Positions 11,189 to 21,842 of a stretch of DNA of 64,000 nt are shown here, in pieces. A model generated the notes under the pieces. That model was not told where the DNA came from. It ran no database searches and saw only the letters and a list, made by a program, of their open reading frames with translations. The stretch is taken from contig CM057232.1 in the NCBI GenBank assembly GCA_029891385.1, forward strand, positions 63,611,824 to 63,675,823. Direction: 5' to 3'. The translations under genes and the position numbers were made by a program. Within the stretch, counting starts at the first letter, position 1; the number at the start of each line of letters is the position of its first letter. The DNA is from Erythroxylum novogranatense. Its lineage: Eukaryota; Streptophyta; Magnoliopsida; Malpighiales; Erythroxylaceae.

Positions 11189-11503
11189 TCCTCTCCCACC
11201 AAATCTGGTACTATGCCAATCTTCTACATCTTCCCCATCATCATATTCATCTTCATACTCATAGCGCATAGGAGTTGGCTCCCTGGCATTTTGCCTCCTT
11301 GTTGCACCATTAGATGAAGCCTCTCTTTGTAAATTCCTAATGGCTTGATCTTGTCTATCAAATTTATCACTCACATCCCTGAACATGTTCTCAATCCTTT
11401 GGAATTGATGTTGCATAGCCTCCAAAGTAAAGAATGTGTGTTGATCAGCCTCACTATTCTTTTCATCCTTGTCACTACCTTTACTATCCTTTGAATTGGT
11501 CAT
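11189..11503 (-). pseudogene. Gypsy-B' gag, N-terminal fragment fused in frame to LTR
   Basis: The minus-strand frame starts MTNSKDSKGSDKDEKNSEAD at 11503, matching the Gypsy-B gag at 26644, with the acidic YEYEDEYDDGED segment. After RFGGRG it passes without a stop into LTR-encoded DTTHQGNGDLRMP, GPITRSRSNKL and on to 10985. The fusion would give a 172-residue hybrid lacking the capsid core and zinc knuckle. The N-terminal part is probably a disordered, coiled-coil-prone Gag head. The fusion is seen directly; whether it is expressed is unknown. Confidence 0.85.
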
Positions 11504-12442
11504 GATGTAAAACCTGCAAAAAACACGTTAGAATAGCTCCTCACACACTCCCTCACGTGTTTCTCTCTAAATCAGATTGGATACCCTCGTGTTTCACTCA
11601 AGAAGATGGCTTTTACCCTCAAATGAGCTTACACACTTTTGCCTTTTACCACTTTAGATTCTAGCACAGTTTTACTTGTCCGGATCAATCACTACCAACC
11701 AAATAAGCACAACAGCAACGTAATTCAAAAGTAAAGCAACGAATACCTAAATAAAGGAAGAAAAACACAAAGCTGGATGCAATTTAATGTAAAGAAAACA
11801 ATGAAGACGACAATAAACTCATACTAGATGGAGAAAACTTATGTGAACGATTTTTGGTGCCAATTGAGTAATATGAAACAAGATTACTCAATTCAAGTGT
11901 AATGGAAACAAAAAGGACAGCAAACAAAAAAAAACAACCAAAGAGTGCAAGAAAAGACGAAACTAGGAATTAAACTCAACCCTAAACCCAAATTAACAAG
12001 AACATTCCAATCTGCCCCAATTACTCAAGAACTTAAAGATAAGCAATTATATCAAAGACACACGTTTTGAGCGAAGAACGTAAATCTTGAAACAAGAAAG
12101 TGTTTCTTGATGCAAGAAAACAAGTCTTGATGAGTTTCTTCAATGAAGGATGTGTTCTTGATGAATCTTGAATAATAAAGAAACGAAATTAGAGAATTCT
12201 TGAATGATCAGATTCGTTCTTGATGAATCTTGCAAGCAAATCAACTCAAACTCACAAAGAGTCACAATCTTGATTTTTTTACTTCTTTCTTTCTTTCTTT
12301 TCTTTCTTTTCTTCTTTTTCTTTCTTTTTTTTTTTTTTTCTTTTTTTTCGAATTTTAATGATGAACTAACTATAATAATCAAGAACAAACAGAAAATTAA
12401 AGATAAAGATTGAATTTAAAACCTAGGCTCTGATACCAAAGA
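11504..12442 (-). other. Gypsy-B' leader with TTTC/GAAA tract
   Basis: Untranslated leader between primer site and gag. It contains a long T/C tract at about 12278-12350 (GAAA-type on the element strand). The lysine-rich open frame across the tract is a by-product of the repeat. The primer site reads TGGTATCAGAGC on the minus strand at 12427-12438. Confidence 0.85.
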
Positions 12443-13347
12443 TGATACAGCAACAACCTAGAATCAATGTCTAGATCACCTCCGTTTCAATGATTGTTCC
12501 CAAACCTAAATTCAATCAATCTAACAAGACCCTTCACCCCCAAAACAGCAAGGAATTGGTAACAAAGAGTATAAGATTGTAGGAATTGAATTAACGCCAC
12601 AAGTTAGAACTTACTTGATAAGTTGAATCAATCCTTAAGGTAAAACAAGCAAGAATCTCAATTCTCTCTTGAAGAATGCTTTCTAATTTTATTGATCTCT
12701 CTGAAACTCGTGTTCATGGCTAAAGCAAAGGTTTAAATACCCTTTGCAATGTAAACCCTAACAAAGATAACCTAAAAACCCTAAAGAAAGCCCAAAATAT
12801 CCAAAGGCCTTCTTGAAACAAATCTGCCCAAGAATAAATCCCACATGGATTTGGGCTTCAAAACTAATTAAAATTGACTAGTCCTTGTCCAAATAGGATA
12901 AGAAAACCACAAAATAGAAGACTAACTTAAGAGGGGCGAATTGGGCTTTTAACTAGGCCCACAAGCTTGGTTCCTTAAAATAAAACATGCACATGACTTT
13001 TTTAATGAAGCACATGCACACTTAATGCAAATCAGCCCATGAAAAAGCCTAAAAGAAGTCCACATGCCCTTTATAAGATAAAATAAGCCCAAGCTCATTG
13101 ATTAGACTTGTGCTTGTGAAAATTGGCTAAGTGTTAGCCCTCTTGATTTGATTCCTCCAATGTGCACACACACTTAGGTGTCTTCCTAAGCTCTTCCCCA
13201 AGCTTGATCAACAAAACTTCTTGAAGTTCTTGTGAAACAAAAGCTTGTACATAAATCTGAAATTGTGCTCTAAGCTTGTTGGAGCGTGACCTTGTAATTT
13301 GACCCATTGGCATCCTCAAGTCTCCATTTTCTTGGTGAGTTGTATCA
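12443..13347 (-). repeat. Gypsy-B' outer 5' LTR, 905 bp
   Basis: Plus strand TGATACAGC to GTTGTATCA, giving TGATAC/GTATCA terminal inverted repeats. It is followed by ATGAA and then Gypsy-A LTR sequence. Confidence 0.92.
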
Positions 13348-13352
13348 ATGAA
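13348..13352 (+). repeat. Target-site duplication ATGAA (Gypsy-A side of B')
   Basis: ATGAA directly follows B'. The partner is TTCAT (ATGAA inverted) at 32222-32226 beside the other Gypsy-B copy. The intact 3' LTR of Gypsy-A has AATGAAACTTG at this site (near 21235). Confidence 0.87.
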
Positions 13353-13959
13353 ACTTGTAGATAATCCTTTCTTCTTTCTAATGAGGTATTCCATGCCTTA
13401 TTTCGAGTTAGGAGTGAAAAGTTATGGGATTTAGAAGACAACGATTCTCGCTCATTCTTGTTTCATTGGCTAGTTTTAGGCTGAACCTTTGGCTGTGTTT
13501 CTACCCCTCTAAATGATTGTTTCGATTTTTGTTCCCTTCATGAAACTTGTAGAGGGCCTTTTCATCTTTCCATGGAGGTATAATATGTCTTATTCGGAGT
13601 TAGGAGTAAGAAGCTAGGAGGGTCGGAAGTTGGCTGATTACTACTCATTTGTTCATTCCGATTTTCCTCTTATAACTTTTGCAATTGGTTGAAAATTCTA
13701 GAACATGAGTCCGCATTTTGGAAAATTCTAGCGAAATTAAGGAAACTCCGATTGAAGTGATTTTTATTGCTGATTTTAGGTTAATTACGATGAATCTTAC
13801 GATTTTGGTACGAAGGACTTTTATTGACTTTATACTTGTATATAGGTATAAGGGTTTCGGGCTAAGTAGTCGGGTTCCGACATATTGTGGTATCAAAGCA
13901 AAAGCAAGAGTGTTAAGTTATAAGCAGTTGGGGTCCGGTTTACGGATCGGGTTCCGACA
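13348..13959 (+). repeat. Gypsy-A 5' LTR, last 612 bp
   Basis: Matches 21236-21842 of the 3' LTR closely and ends GGGTTCCGACA. It holds an internal primer-site-like TGGTATCAAAGC at 13888-13899, preceded by its own LTR-end-like GTTCCGACA. The rest of this LTR is at 32222-34551 on the other strand. Confidence 0.92.
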
Positions 13960-13965
13960 TTTTTG

Positions 13966-13977
13966 TGGTATCAGAGC
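13966..13977 (+). promoter_or_regulatory. Gypsy-A primer-binding site (tRNA-Met)
   Basis: TGGTATCAGAGC lies six bases after the LTR end CCGACA, matching the 3' end of initiator tRNA-Met. Confidence 0.92.
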
Positions 13978-14177
13978 AGCTCTAGGTTTACGATTTCCTA
14001 GGAACCCTAGTGGGTAGCCTCAACGGTAGAGTCAGCATGCATCATGTTACATGAACCCTATGAATTGTTTTAAATACAGTACATGCAGCATTGGTTTTGA
14101 ATTGTTTTACATGATTTGAACTGGTTTCACAAAGCATGAGCTAAAGATTTGAAATGGTTTTCATTTAAAGGAGTAAT

Positions 14178-15290
14178 ATGCTGCCTCGAAGGAGAACTCG
14201 AGGAGCTCAATCTCGATCAGGCTCTCAACGGGGAAGTGCGGATGAATCCCATATTCCCGGGATGCAGGACAATCCACTTTGATTCAGAGTCACCAAGTGT
14301 GTAGCATGAAGTGCCTCTCAGCCCCTCCTATGCCTCAAGTAAATCCAGAGATCCCAGTTCTTCAGGCCTTCGCCCGAGCTTTCACTTACGCCATGGGCCA
14401 AGGAATGCAAGCTCAGATGCCAACTTCAGCAGATCAGAGCGGGCAGTATGACAAGCTCCTGAAGTATGGGGCTATCGAATTCAGCGGGACTACTAATCCC
14501 GAGGAAGCTGAAGCATGGTGAAGCGGACCGAGAGGTCTGAATCGGATGAAGTGCTCGGATGAGGAGAGGTTAGAATATGCAGCTAGTTTATTGCGGGGGA
14601 TCTGCAGACCGGTGGGAGCCGGTGCCCACACGTCAAACAGTACCTCCAGTCTTGACATGGAGGAGTTTCGAAGTATTCAAAAAAGTACTTCTCGAGGTTT
14701 ACATCCAAGAGAAGGCAAGGGAGTTTCGAGCCTCACGCAGAGGAGTTGAGCATAAGTGAGTATGAACTGAAGTTCACTCAACTATCACGGTATCAGAAGA
14801 AACATTGTGGCGGCAAGAGGATAAGTGCCGCAAGTTTGAGAGTGGATTACACTTAGGGATCGGGGAGAAGGTGCTGATCCATAATTTCCATGACTACCAA
14901 GGTTGGTAGATCTTTGCTCTCAGCGTAAAAGTTGGAGAACATCAAGTCGAGGTAAGCGAAAAGAGGAAGACCGGGGCGCTTCCAGAAGGGAGTGAGTGCT
15001 CCAAACTGAAAGGAGCACCAGGACTTTTCATTCTCAGGGTGGTATGGGCAATAGTGGTCCTGCCAAGAGCCAACAATCAAGGCGGTTTCGGCGGGTCTCT
15101 CTAGTGTGGGAGGCCCAGGGAAGACATGGAAGGGCAAGTATACAAACCCTCAGTGTGATCAATGTGGAAAGTTTCATTCGGGGAAGTGTCTCAGGGGGTT
15201 TGGTGGTTGTTTCCAATGTGGAGAGAAGGGGCACATGATGAGAGATTGTCCTCAGAGGTCAAGGCAAGATGGCTCTTAATTTCAAGTCCA
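14178..15290 (+). pseudogene. Gypsy-A gag, broken
   Basis: The start MLPRRRTRGAQSRSGSQRGS at 14178 matches the MPPRR head common in Tekay gag. The frame stops after 34 codons. Capsid pieces follow in shifting frames: PEIPVLQAFARAFTYAMGQ, YDKLLKYGAIEFSGTTNPEE and AEAW. Near 15137-15258 two zinc knuckles are readable, CDQCGKFHSGKC and CFQCGEKGHMMRDC. The product would package RNA and build particles. The same architecture is better preserved in Gypsy-D (50783-51947). Several frameshifts exclude function. Confidence 0.85.
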
Positions 15291-15854
15291 GAGGCAGACG
15301 GAAACAATGCAGAACTGACCGATTCTGTAGTAGGCGCTCAGAGCCATGAGGAAGGCAAATCTGTAGGGAGGCCAAGGCACAGGTCGAGCACCAGTAGAGT
15401 ATTTGCCATAACCGGGGAAGAAGCGCAGCTGCTCCGGAGTTGTGGTGGTATGGCTCAATTATTTAATTCAGCGATTTATGTTACGATTGATCTTGGCTCT
15501 ACACATTCATTTGTGTCCTCAAGTCTGAATATGCATGCAGTGAATCCTGAGATTATGGATAATTTTCTGGTCGTTAGTACTCCTTTAGGGAGTAAGGTGG
15601 TGATCAGTTTAGTCTACAAGGAGTGCGAGCTCAGTATTGATGGTGTTAGATTGGTAGTAGACTTGCTACCTCTAGACCTAAAGGGGCTAGATGTCATACT
15701 AGGTATGGATGCCATGGAAAAGTACCGGGCAAAGTTAGATTGTAACCGTAAAGAAGTGAAGTTTGACCAGGGAAATGGAGAGAAGGTGGTCTTCAAGGGG
15801 GACAAGAAGATGCCAGCACCGAGGATCATTTCAGCTTTGCTAGGTGACAGATGA
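15291..15854 (+). pseudogene. Gypsy-A aspartic protease region
   Basis: The open frame (15162-15854) includes VFAITGEEAQ, then the active-site region IDLGSTHSFVS, followed by VVSTPLG, LLPLDLKGLDVILGMDAMEKY and LDCNRKEVKF. In related elements the motif is D-[PST]-G-[AS]; here it is D-L-G. The VILGMD(A/W)L segment is the usual retropepsin C-terminal loop. The frame ends with a TGA after ISALLGDR, before the RT. The homologous Gypsy-D segment at 63551-64000 keeps IDPGSAHSF. Confidence 0.85.
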
Positions 15855-16750
15855 TGGGCGAAGTGAGTCCTTTTGGCACATGTAGTGGATCGGAGGTGGA
15901 AGTAGGAAGGTTGGAGGATTACCCTATAGTGAGGGAGTTCCTGATGTATTTCGGAGGAGTTACCAGGTTTGCACGGTGAGAAAATTGAGTTTGCAATTGA
16001 CTTGATTCCCGGAACCGCATCCATTTCAATACCACCATACCGGATGGCTCCAGTTGAGTTAAGGGAGCTTAAGGAGCAATTGCAGGAATTATTAGAAAAG
16101 CAGTTTATCAGGCCAAGTTCATCACCTTGGGGAGCGCCAGTTTTATTTGTTAAGAAGAAGGATGGAACATGGCGGATGTGTATTGATTACAGGAAACTCA
16201 ACAAGGTGACGATTAAGAACAAGTATCCTCTGCCCAGGATAGATGATCTGTTTGATCAGCTGCAGGGAGCAAAGGTCTTTTCGAAGATAGATCTTAGGTC
16301 AGGTTATCATCAACTCCGAATCAGGGAGTCTGATGTTAGCAAGACTGCTTTCAGGACCCGTTACGGGCACTATGAGTTCAGGGTCATGTCATTCGGACTG
16401 GCCAACGCTCCAGCTGCATTCATGGACCTTATAAACAGAGTTTTTCAGGAGTTTTTAGATCAGTTTATCATAGTATTTATCGATGACATTCTGGTCTATT
16501 CCAAGGATGAAGGGGAACATGCAGAGCATCTCAGAATAGTGTTGCAAAGATTAAGGGAAAGAGAGCTATATGCCAAATTCAGCAAGTGTGAATTTTGGCT
16601 GCATGAAGTGGTTTTCCTTGGACATGTGATTTCTAACAGAGGGATCCATGTTGATCCGAGAAAAGTAGAAGCAGTGGTGAATTGACAAGAGCCTAAGACA
16701 GTAAAAGAGGTACGGAGTTTTCTAGGCCTGGCAGGTTATTACAGGAGGTT
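15855..16750 (+). pseudogene. Gypsy-A reverse transcriptase
   Basis: A 238-codon open stretch (15969-16685) carries full Ty3 RT motifs: [91 protein letters not shown], the catalytic FIDDILVYS and FLGHVIS. It stops at TGA (16684), where W is expected before the [14 protein letters not shown] segment. Apart from this stop the catalytic domain looks complete, better kept than gag. The enzyme copies element RNA to DNA. Confidence 0.92.
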
Positions 16751-17360
16751 TGTGGAAGGATTCTCCATGATAGCTGCGCCGATAACAAAATTGTTGAGGA
16801 AGAATCAGCAGTTTATCTGGAGCGAAGAATGTCAGAAGAGTTTTGAGGAACTCAAGTATAGATTAACGAGTGCTCCAATCCTAATCCTGCCTAATGGAGA
16901 TCAGGGGCATACAGTGTATAGTGATGCTTCGAGAAAAGGCTTAGGTTGTGTGTTAATGCAGAATGACAAAGTGATAGCCTATGCGTCACGGCAGTTGAAG
17001 CCATATGAGTTGAACTATCCTACTCATGATTTAGAGCTAGCAGCAGTAATTTTTGCACTGAAAATTTGGAGACATTATTTGTATGGGGTACAGACTAGGA
17101 TCTACACGGATCACAAGAGCCTTAAGTATTTACTGAGCCAGAAAGAGCTGAATTTGAGGCAGAGAAGGTGGATTGATCTACTTAAGGACTATGAATTGAT
17201 GATTGAGTACCATCCAGGCAAGGCAAATGTAGTGGCGGATGCATTGAGTAGGAAGTCATCCCTAGCTCATGTCCGGGTAGTTTACTTGCCTTTGTTGGAA
17301 CAGATGGCTAAGCATAAGATAAGCTTGAAGCAGGATAAGTCAGAATGCATTCTTGCTTAG
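16751..17360 (+). pseudogene. Gypsy-A RNase H
   Basis: Open from 16752: [45 protein letters not shown] (first catalytic D), [33 protein letters not shown] (second acidic residue), [12 protein letters not shown] (third D) and [16 protein letters not shown]. All the usual Ty3 RNase H blocks are in order. The frame is shared with RT across the TGA. It would degrade RNA in RNA-DNA hybrids. Confidence 0.92.
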
Positions 17361-18640
17361 TTCAGGGTGAGGCCGATACTTAGAGAGAAAGTCAAGGAGT
17401 TGCAGGAGCAGGATGCAGAATTGAGTAAGCTTCGTTAAGAAATCCAGAATGGCAAGCAGTCTGAAGTGGTAGTGAGAGATGACGGACTTATGGTAGTCGG
17501 AAGCAGATTGTGTATTTCGAATGTTAAGGAAGTCAAGGATGAGATCTTGGATGAGGCACATAACGCGCCTTATTCCATGCACCCAGGCAGCACCAGGATG
17601 TACAGAGATTTGAAGGAGCATTTCTGGTAGAAAGGCATGAAGAGGGATGTAGCAGAGTATGTGAGCAGATGTCTAGTGTGTCAGCAAGTCAAGGCTGAAC
17701 ACCAGGCACCTTCAGGCACATTAAGGCCATTGTCCATGCCAGAATGGAAGTGGCAAAGGATCACTATGGATTTTCTGATGGGTTTACCCAGAACTAGTAG
17801 GAAGCATGATGCCATATGGGTTATTGTAGATCGGTTAACAAAGTCAGCCCATTTTCTGACAATTAAGCAGACAGATTCGTTGCAGGTGTTAGCAAAGAAA
17901 TACATTGATGAGGTAGTGAGGTTGCATGGAGTTCCAGATTCCATAGTATCCGACATGGATCCTCGATTTACGTCAAAATTTTGGAGTAGTTTGCAGGAAG
18001 CTCTAGGGACTAAGTTGAGTTTCAAAGACAAAGATTTCATCCTCGAATGATGGTCACCATGCGAGACCATTCAGACCCTAGAGGGAATGCTCAGAGTGTG
18101 TGTCATGGACTTCAAAGGAGCATGGGATGAACATTTGTCGTTGGTCGAATTTGCCTATAACAATTCGTACCATTCGAGCATTCAGATGGCTCCTTATGAA
18201 GCGTTGTATGGCAGGAGATGCAGGACTCCAATATGTTGGGATGAAGAAGGTGAAAGGAAACTGGTAGGACCAAAATTGGTGCAGATGACAGTGGATAAGG
18301 TTAGTTTGATCAAGCAGCGGCTTAAGGCAGCTCAGGATAGAATGAAGAGTTATGCAGATGCTCACAGGAAGGAGATGGAGTACGCAGTAGGTGACAAAGT
18401 ATTCCTGAAGATGTCTCCATGGAAGGGAGTCATGAGGTTTGGCAAGAAAGGCAAGTTAAGCCCTCGGTATGTGGGTCCGTATGGGATTCTAGAGAGGATC
18501 GAACCGTTAGCTTACAGGTTGGCATTGCCTCCAGAGTTGTCTCAGATCCATGATGTCTTTCATGTTTCCATGTTGAGAAGGTACAGATCAGATCCTTCTC
18601 ACATTATTCAGGCCTCGGAGGTTCAGCTGAGTGATGATCT
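17361..18640 (+). pseudogene. Gypsy-A integrase, frameshifted
   Basis: The zinc-binding part is partly readable (CLVCQQVKAEHQAPSG at about 17670). The core begins WKWQRITMDFLMGLPR (first D), then DAIWVIVDRLTKSAHF and DSIVSDMDPRFTSKFW (second D). Near 18020-18080 the expected FHPQTDGQSER segment is destroyed by frameshift and deletion; the frame then resumes with TLEGMLRVCVMDFKGAWDEH, SLVEFAYNNSYHSSIQMAPY, GRRCRTPICW and the C-terminal GKLSPRYVGPYGILERI. The catalytic glutamate region is disturbed, so no active enzyme is expected. Confidence 0.9.
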
Positions 18641-18838
18641 GAGCTATGAGGAGATGCCAGTGGCAATTCTGGATAGCAAGGAGAAAGTTCTCAGGAACAA
18701 GACAATTCAGTTAGTTAAAGTCCTTTGGAGGAATCATGCAGTTGAAGAGGCGACGTGAGAACCTTTGGATGCAATGCAGGAGAAATATCCACACCTCTTC
18801 AATGAATCAGGTATGAATTTCGAGGACGAAATTTCTTA
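18641..18838 (+). pseudogene. Gypsy-A chromodomain and pol C-terminus
   Basis: The end of pol reads EMPVAILDSKEKVLRNKTIQ, LVKVLWRNHAVEEAT, a TGA at 18756 where W is expected, then EPLDAMQEKYPHLF and NFEDEIS. This is the chromodomain pattern of chromoviral integrases (LVKVxWxxxxxEEATWE), thought to direct insertion to particular chromatin. Two of three aromatic positions are visible; the last W is the stop. Confidence 0.88.
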
Positions 18839-18853
18839 AGGGGGGCGGGGAAA
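18838..18853 (+). promoter_or_regulatory. Gypsy-A polypurine tract
   Basis: AAGGGGGGCGGGGAAA directly before the 3' LTR start TGTTAGCC. It primes plus-strand DNA. Confidence 0.88.
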
Positions 18854-21842
18854 TGTTAGCCCCAAATTTTTTTAAAAAAAAATTAAGCATGATTAGATTA
18901 ATTGAGTAAGTTATGTTAGCATAAATTGAGTTGATATTAATTAATTTGTGATAGCATTAAAGAGTTAGGTGGTGAGTTAATGAAATTAAATGTGTTAGTT
19001 GGGCCTTAATGAGGTAGGAAAGGAAAAGAGAATAAGATGGGCTTAAAATATTAGTGGGCTTGAGTATTTTAAAGAGGATATAAGAAGGGAGGAAGAAAAA
19101 GTGAGTGGGCTTTGGGCCTATGGGCTTAAGTGAGTTAATAAGGAGTGTAAAAGGGAAAGGATTAAGTGAGTTAGGAGAGGAAAGGAGGGAAGTCACGAAA
19201 TTTAGAGGGAGAAGAGAGAGGTTTCGTGGAAGAGGAAAGGAGAAGAAGAAAAAGGAAAGGCTTGGCTAGGTCTTGAGATTCCAAGAGTTCAAGTAAGTGT
19301 TTGAAGAAACTTCAAGAAGGAAAAGTGTAGAGGAAGAGCTAAGCTACATTTTGAACCAAGAAACTATTGGGTTGAGTCAAGAATCAAGGTAAGTCATGAA
19401 TTCAAGTGTTAATTTTTAGTTGGGTTTTGGTGTAGAAAGCTTAGAAATGAAGTGGGTTTAGTGAATTTAAAGTTAATTTCATGAAAGAGGTTATGTAGAA
19501 TTTCAATTAAATTTATGTTGAAATGGGTTTTTATTCCTCTTGAAGTAGAGCAAGAGAGAGGAGAAGGGCACTCCTAAGCAAGGATTAAGCAAGTTATAAG
19601 GTGGGTTTCATTTTTATCTTTATGCTAGTAAGTTCTAAAGACTATCTCAACTAATAGAATTAATGTTTTTTTCAATTGCCTTGAGATGAACATTGATTGA
19701 GCTTTGATTGTGTACAAATTGAATTATGATTGCCATTATGTGAAAGCTTCAACAGTATATGACATTGCTTGATATTGCTTGAAAAGTCCATGAATTGAAT
19801 GAGCATGAATATTAGTGAAATCATGAAATGTGAGTTAAGCATGAAATACAATTTCCAAAAATCAGCTATGTGGATGCATGAAAAATCCATTTTCAGAAAT
19901 CAGCCAGTGGACAAGAAACGTCCAGATTTTGATGCATGAATACATGTTATGTGGGTACTTAAGTCCACCCAGCAGAGTCACGTGCACGTTGACCAGTATA
20001 GGCTTCGCCCGCCTACCCGATTGTGGCATAGGATGTTCCTCTTTGGACTCCTCAGCATACGACTACACTTGTGTAGCTAAATCGATTATTAATGGACTTA
20101 TTTTACCAAACCATCAGCTGTGTGTTTATGTGTTAGCATGTAGGTGCAAGAATGCTAGATGCTTGAATCATTAAAGTTATGCTTTTAGCTTGATGAATTT
20201 ATGAAATGCAAAATTGTATGAATGTTTGATGAGAGATTTGCTAACGATATGGATAATGAAATAAACTCAGCTTATTTGCATAAATATAAACATGTTACCC
20301 ACGTAAGCTCACCCCTCAATTCCGTCCCATCTCCGGTGAGGAGCACAAGATCCACCATCGAGCTTAAAGGCATTACTCCGAAGCGGATAGTTTTGTATTT
20401 CAAGTTGATTTTGTAAATCAATGCTTTAGATGCATTTTGGGCAAATGATGTTTTTTGCAAGCTTGTATTTTGGGATTTGATGTAGTGGCTTAAAATGCCC
20501 TCTAAAGCCTTGTAATAACTCATATTTTCATATGAATGCAAGAATGTTCAGTTCTAATGTATTTTGTGCAATTCATGCATGTTTTAAAACAATTGCATCA
20601 TTGTATGGTTTGAATTTGACAAGAAAGGGGGGGAAATGTAATTGTGCTATAGTTTGGATATGATTAGAATGCTAGGAGTGTGTTTTTGCCTTTGAATATT
20701 GAATTATTATGCAGGTTGTAGCATTGAAATGAAGATTTGGGTTAGGAATAAAATAGGGGAGGTGTTGTCCAATTTTCCAGAAATTGGGCAGCAACTTCCA
20801 TTTGATTTTAGACTAGTTTAGAGCTTGAATTGGTTTTGATGGTCTTCTTGAAGAATGTAGAGCATGATTAGAGCTTTCTAACGACATAAAAGTTGTCTCA
20901 ATTGGATTTAGGATGAAAAATATATGAGAGTGGAAAGGTTTCAGCCACTGTTGTTAGTCATGAAATTTTGCAGAAACTTTGGAGGGATTTTTCACCCAAT
21001 TAGAGACTGATTTGGTTTTTGCTTTCTTCATGAAAAATGTAGAATATCTTTCTATATTTAAAATGAGGTATGATTTGCAATCATCGGAGTTAGGAATGAA
21101 AAGATATGAAGTTAGGAGTGTTGATAGTTACTGTTCATTATGCCAAATTACTGTTCCATTGGTTTTTCATTTAGGCTGAAACGTTAAGTGTGTTTTTACC
21201 CTATTTAATGATTGAATTGATTTTTACACTCCTAATGAAACTTGTAGATAATCCTTTCTTCTTTCTAATGAGGTATTCCATGCCTTATTTCGAGTTAGGA
21301 GTGAAAAGTTATGGGATTTAGAAGACAACAGTTATTGTTCATTACTGTTTCATTGGCTAGTTTTTAGGCTGAACCTTTGGCTGTATTTCTACCCTCTAAA
21401 TGATTGTTTGATTTTGTTCCTTCATGAAACTTGTAGAGGCCTTTTCATCTTTCCATGGAGGTATAATATGTCTTATTCGGAGTTAGGAGTAAGAAGCTAG
21501 GAGGGTCGGAATTTGGCTGATTACTACTTATTTGTTCATTCCGATTTTCCTCTTATAACTTTTGCAATTGGTTGAAAATTCTAGAACATGAGTCCGCATT
21601 TTGGAAAATTCTAGCGAAATCAAGGAAGCTCTGATTGAAGTGATTTTTATTGCTGATTTTAGGTTAATTACGATGAATCTTACGATTTTGGTACGAAGGA
21701 CTTTCATTGACTTTATACTTGTATATAGGTATGAGGGTTTCGGGCTAAGTAGTCAGGTTCTTACATATTGTGGTATCAAAGCAAAAGCAAGAGTGTTAAG
21801 TTATAGGCAGTTGGGGTCCGGTCTACGGATCGGGTTCCGACA
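18854..21842 (+). repeat. Gypsy-A 3' LTR, 2989 bp
   Basis: Runs from TGTTAGCCCC to GGTTCCGACA. The left part matches 34551 back to 32222 inverted, and the right part matches 13348-13959. Four imperfect tandem repeats of about 190 bp lie at roughly 20770-21580. A primer-site-like TGGTATCAAAGC lies at 21771-21782, inside the LTR. A GC-richer block (about 19976-20060) and a CTCACC...GGTGAG stretch near 20310-20340 are also present in the 5' copy. No gene. Confidence 0.92.
20770..21580 (+). repeat. About 190-bp imperfect tandem repeats in the Gypsy-A LTR
   Basis: The phrase GAGTTAGGAGTGAAAAG and variants recur at about 20901, 21085, 21291 and 21478 (spacing roughly 184, 206 and 187 bp). Each is preceded by a TTCATGAAACTTGTAGA-like phrase and followed by GTTACTGTTCATT-like or GCTGAAAC-like phrases. 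The ATGAA target site used by Gypsy-B lies in the third unit. Confidence 0.75.

Larger units (their letters stand above)
9476..13347 (-). mobile_element. Gypsy-B', rearranged Ty3/gypsy copy with three LTR segments
   Basis: Read on the minus strand: complete LTR (13347-12443), primer site, leader and gag start (12442-11189), second complete LTR (11188-10284), primer site and leader again (10283-about 9583), then only the last 107 bp or so of a third LTR (about 9582-9476). No protease, RT, RNase H or integrase remains. The junctions show short matches: gag purines meet the start of the LTR near 11188, and 'cccaaa' is shared at about 9580. The outer flanks are LINE sequence on the left and Gypsy-A LTR on the right. 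Confidence 0.9.
13348..21842 (+). mobile_element. Gypsy-A: Tekay/Del-type chromovirus, main part
   Basis: Order on the plus strand: 3' part of the 5' LTR (13348-13959), primer site, gag with two zinc knuckles, protease, RT, RNase H, integrase, chromodomain, purine tract, complete 3' LTR (18854-21842). RT before integrase defines Ty3/gypsy; the C-terminal chromodomain and LTRs of about 3 kb fit the Tekay/Del chromovirus clade. The first 2.3 kb of the 5' LTR is absent here but present inverted at 32222-34551. Several TGA codons stand where tryptophan is expected, so the copy is dead. Confidence 0.93.

Noticed and set aside
12140..12413. Lysine-rich and phenylalanine-rich open frames on both strands (also 25701-25892)
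   Set aside because: They simply translate the TTTC/GAAA tract in the Gypsy-B leader.
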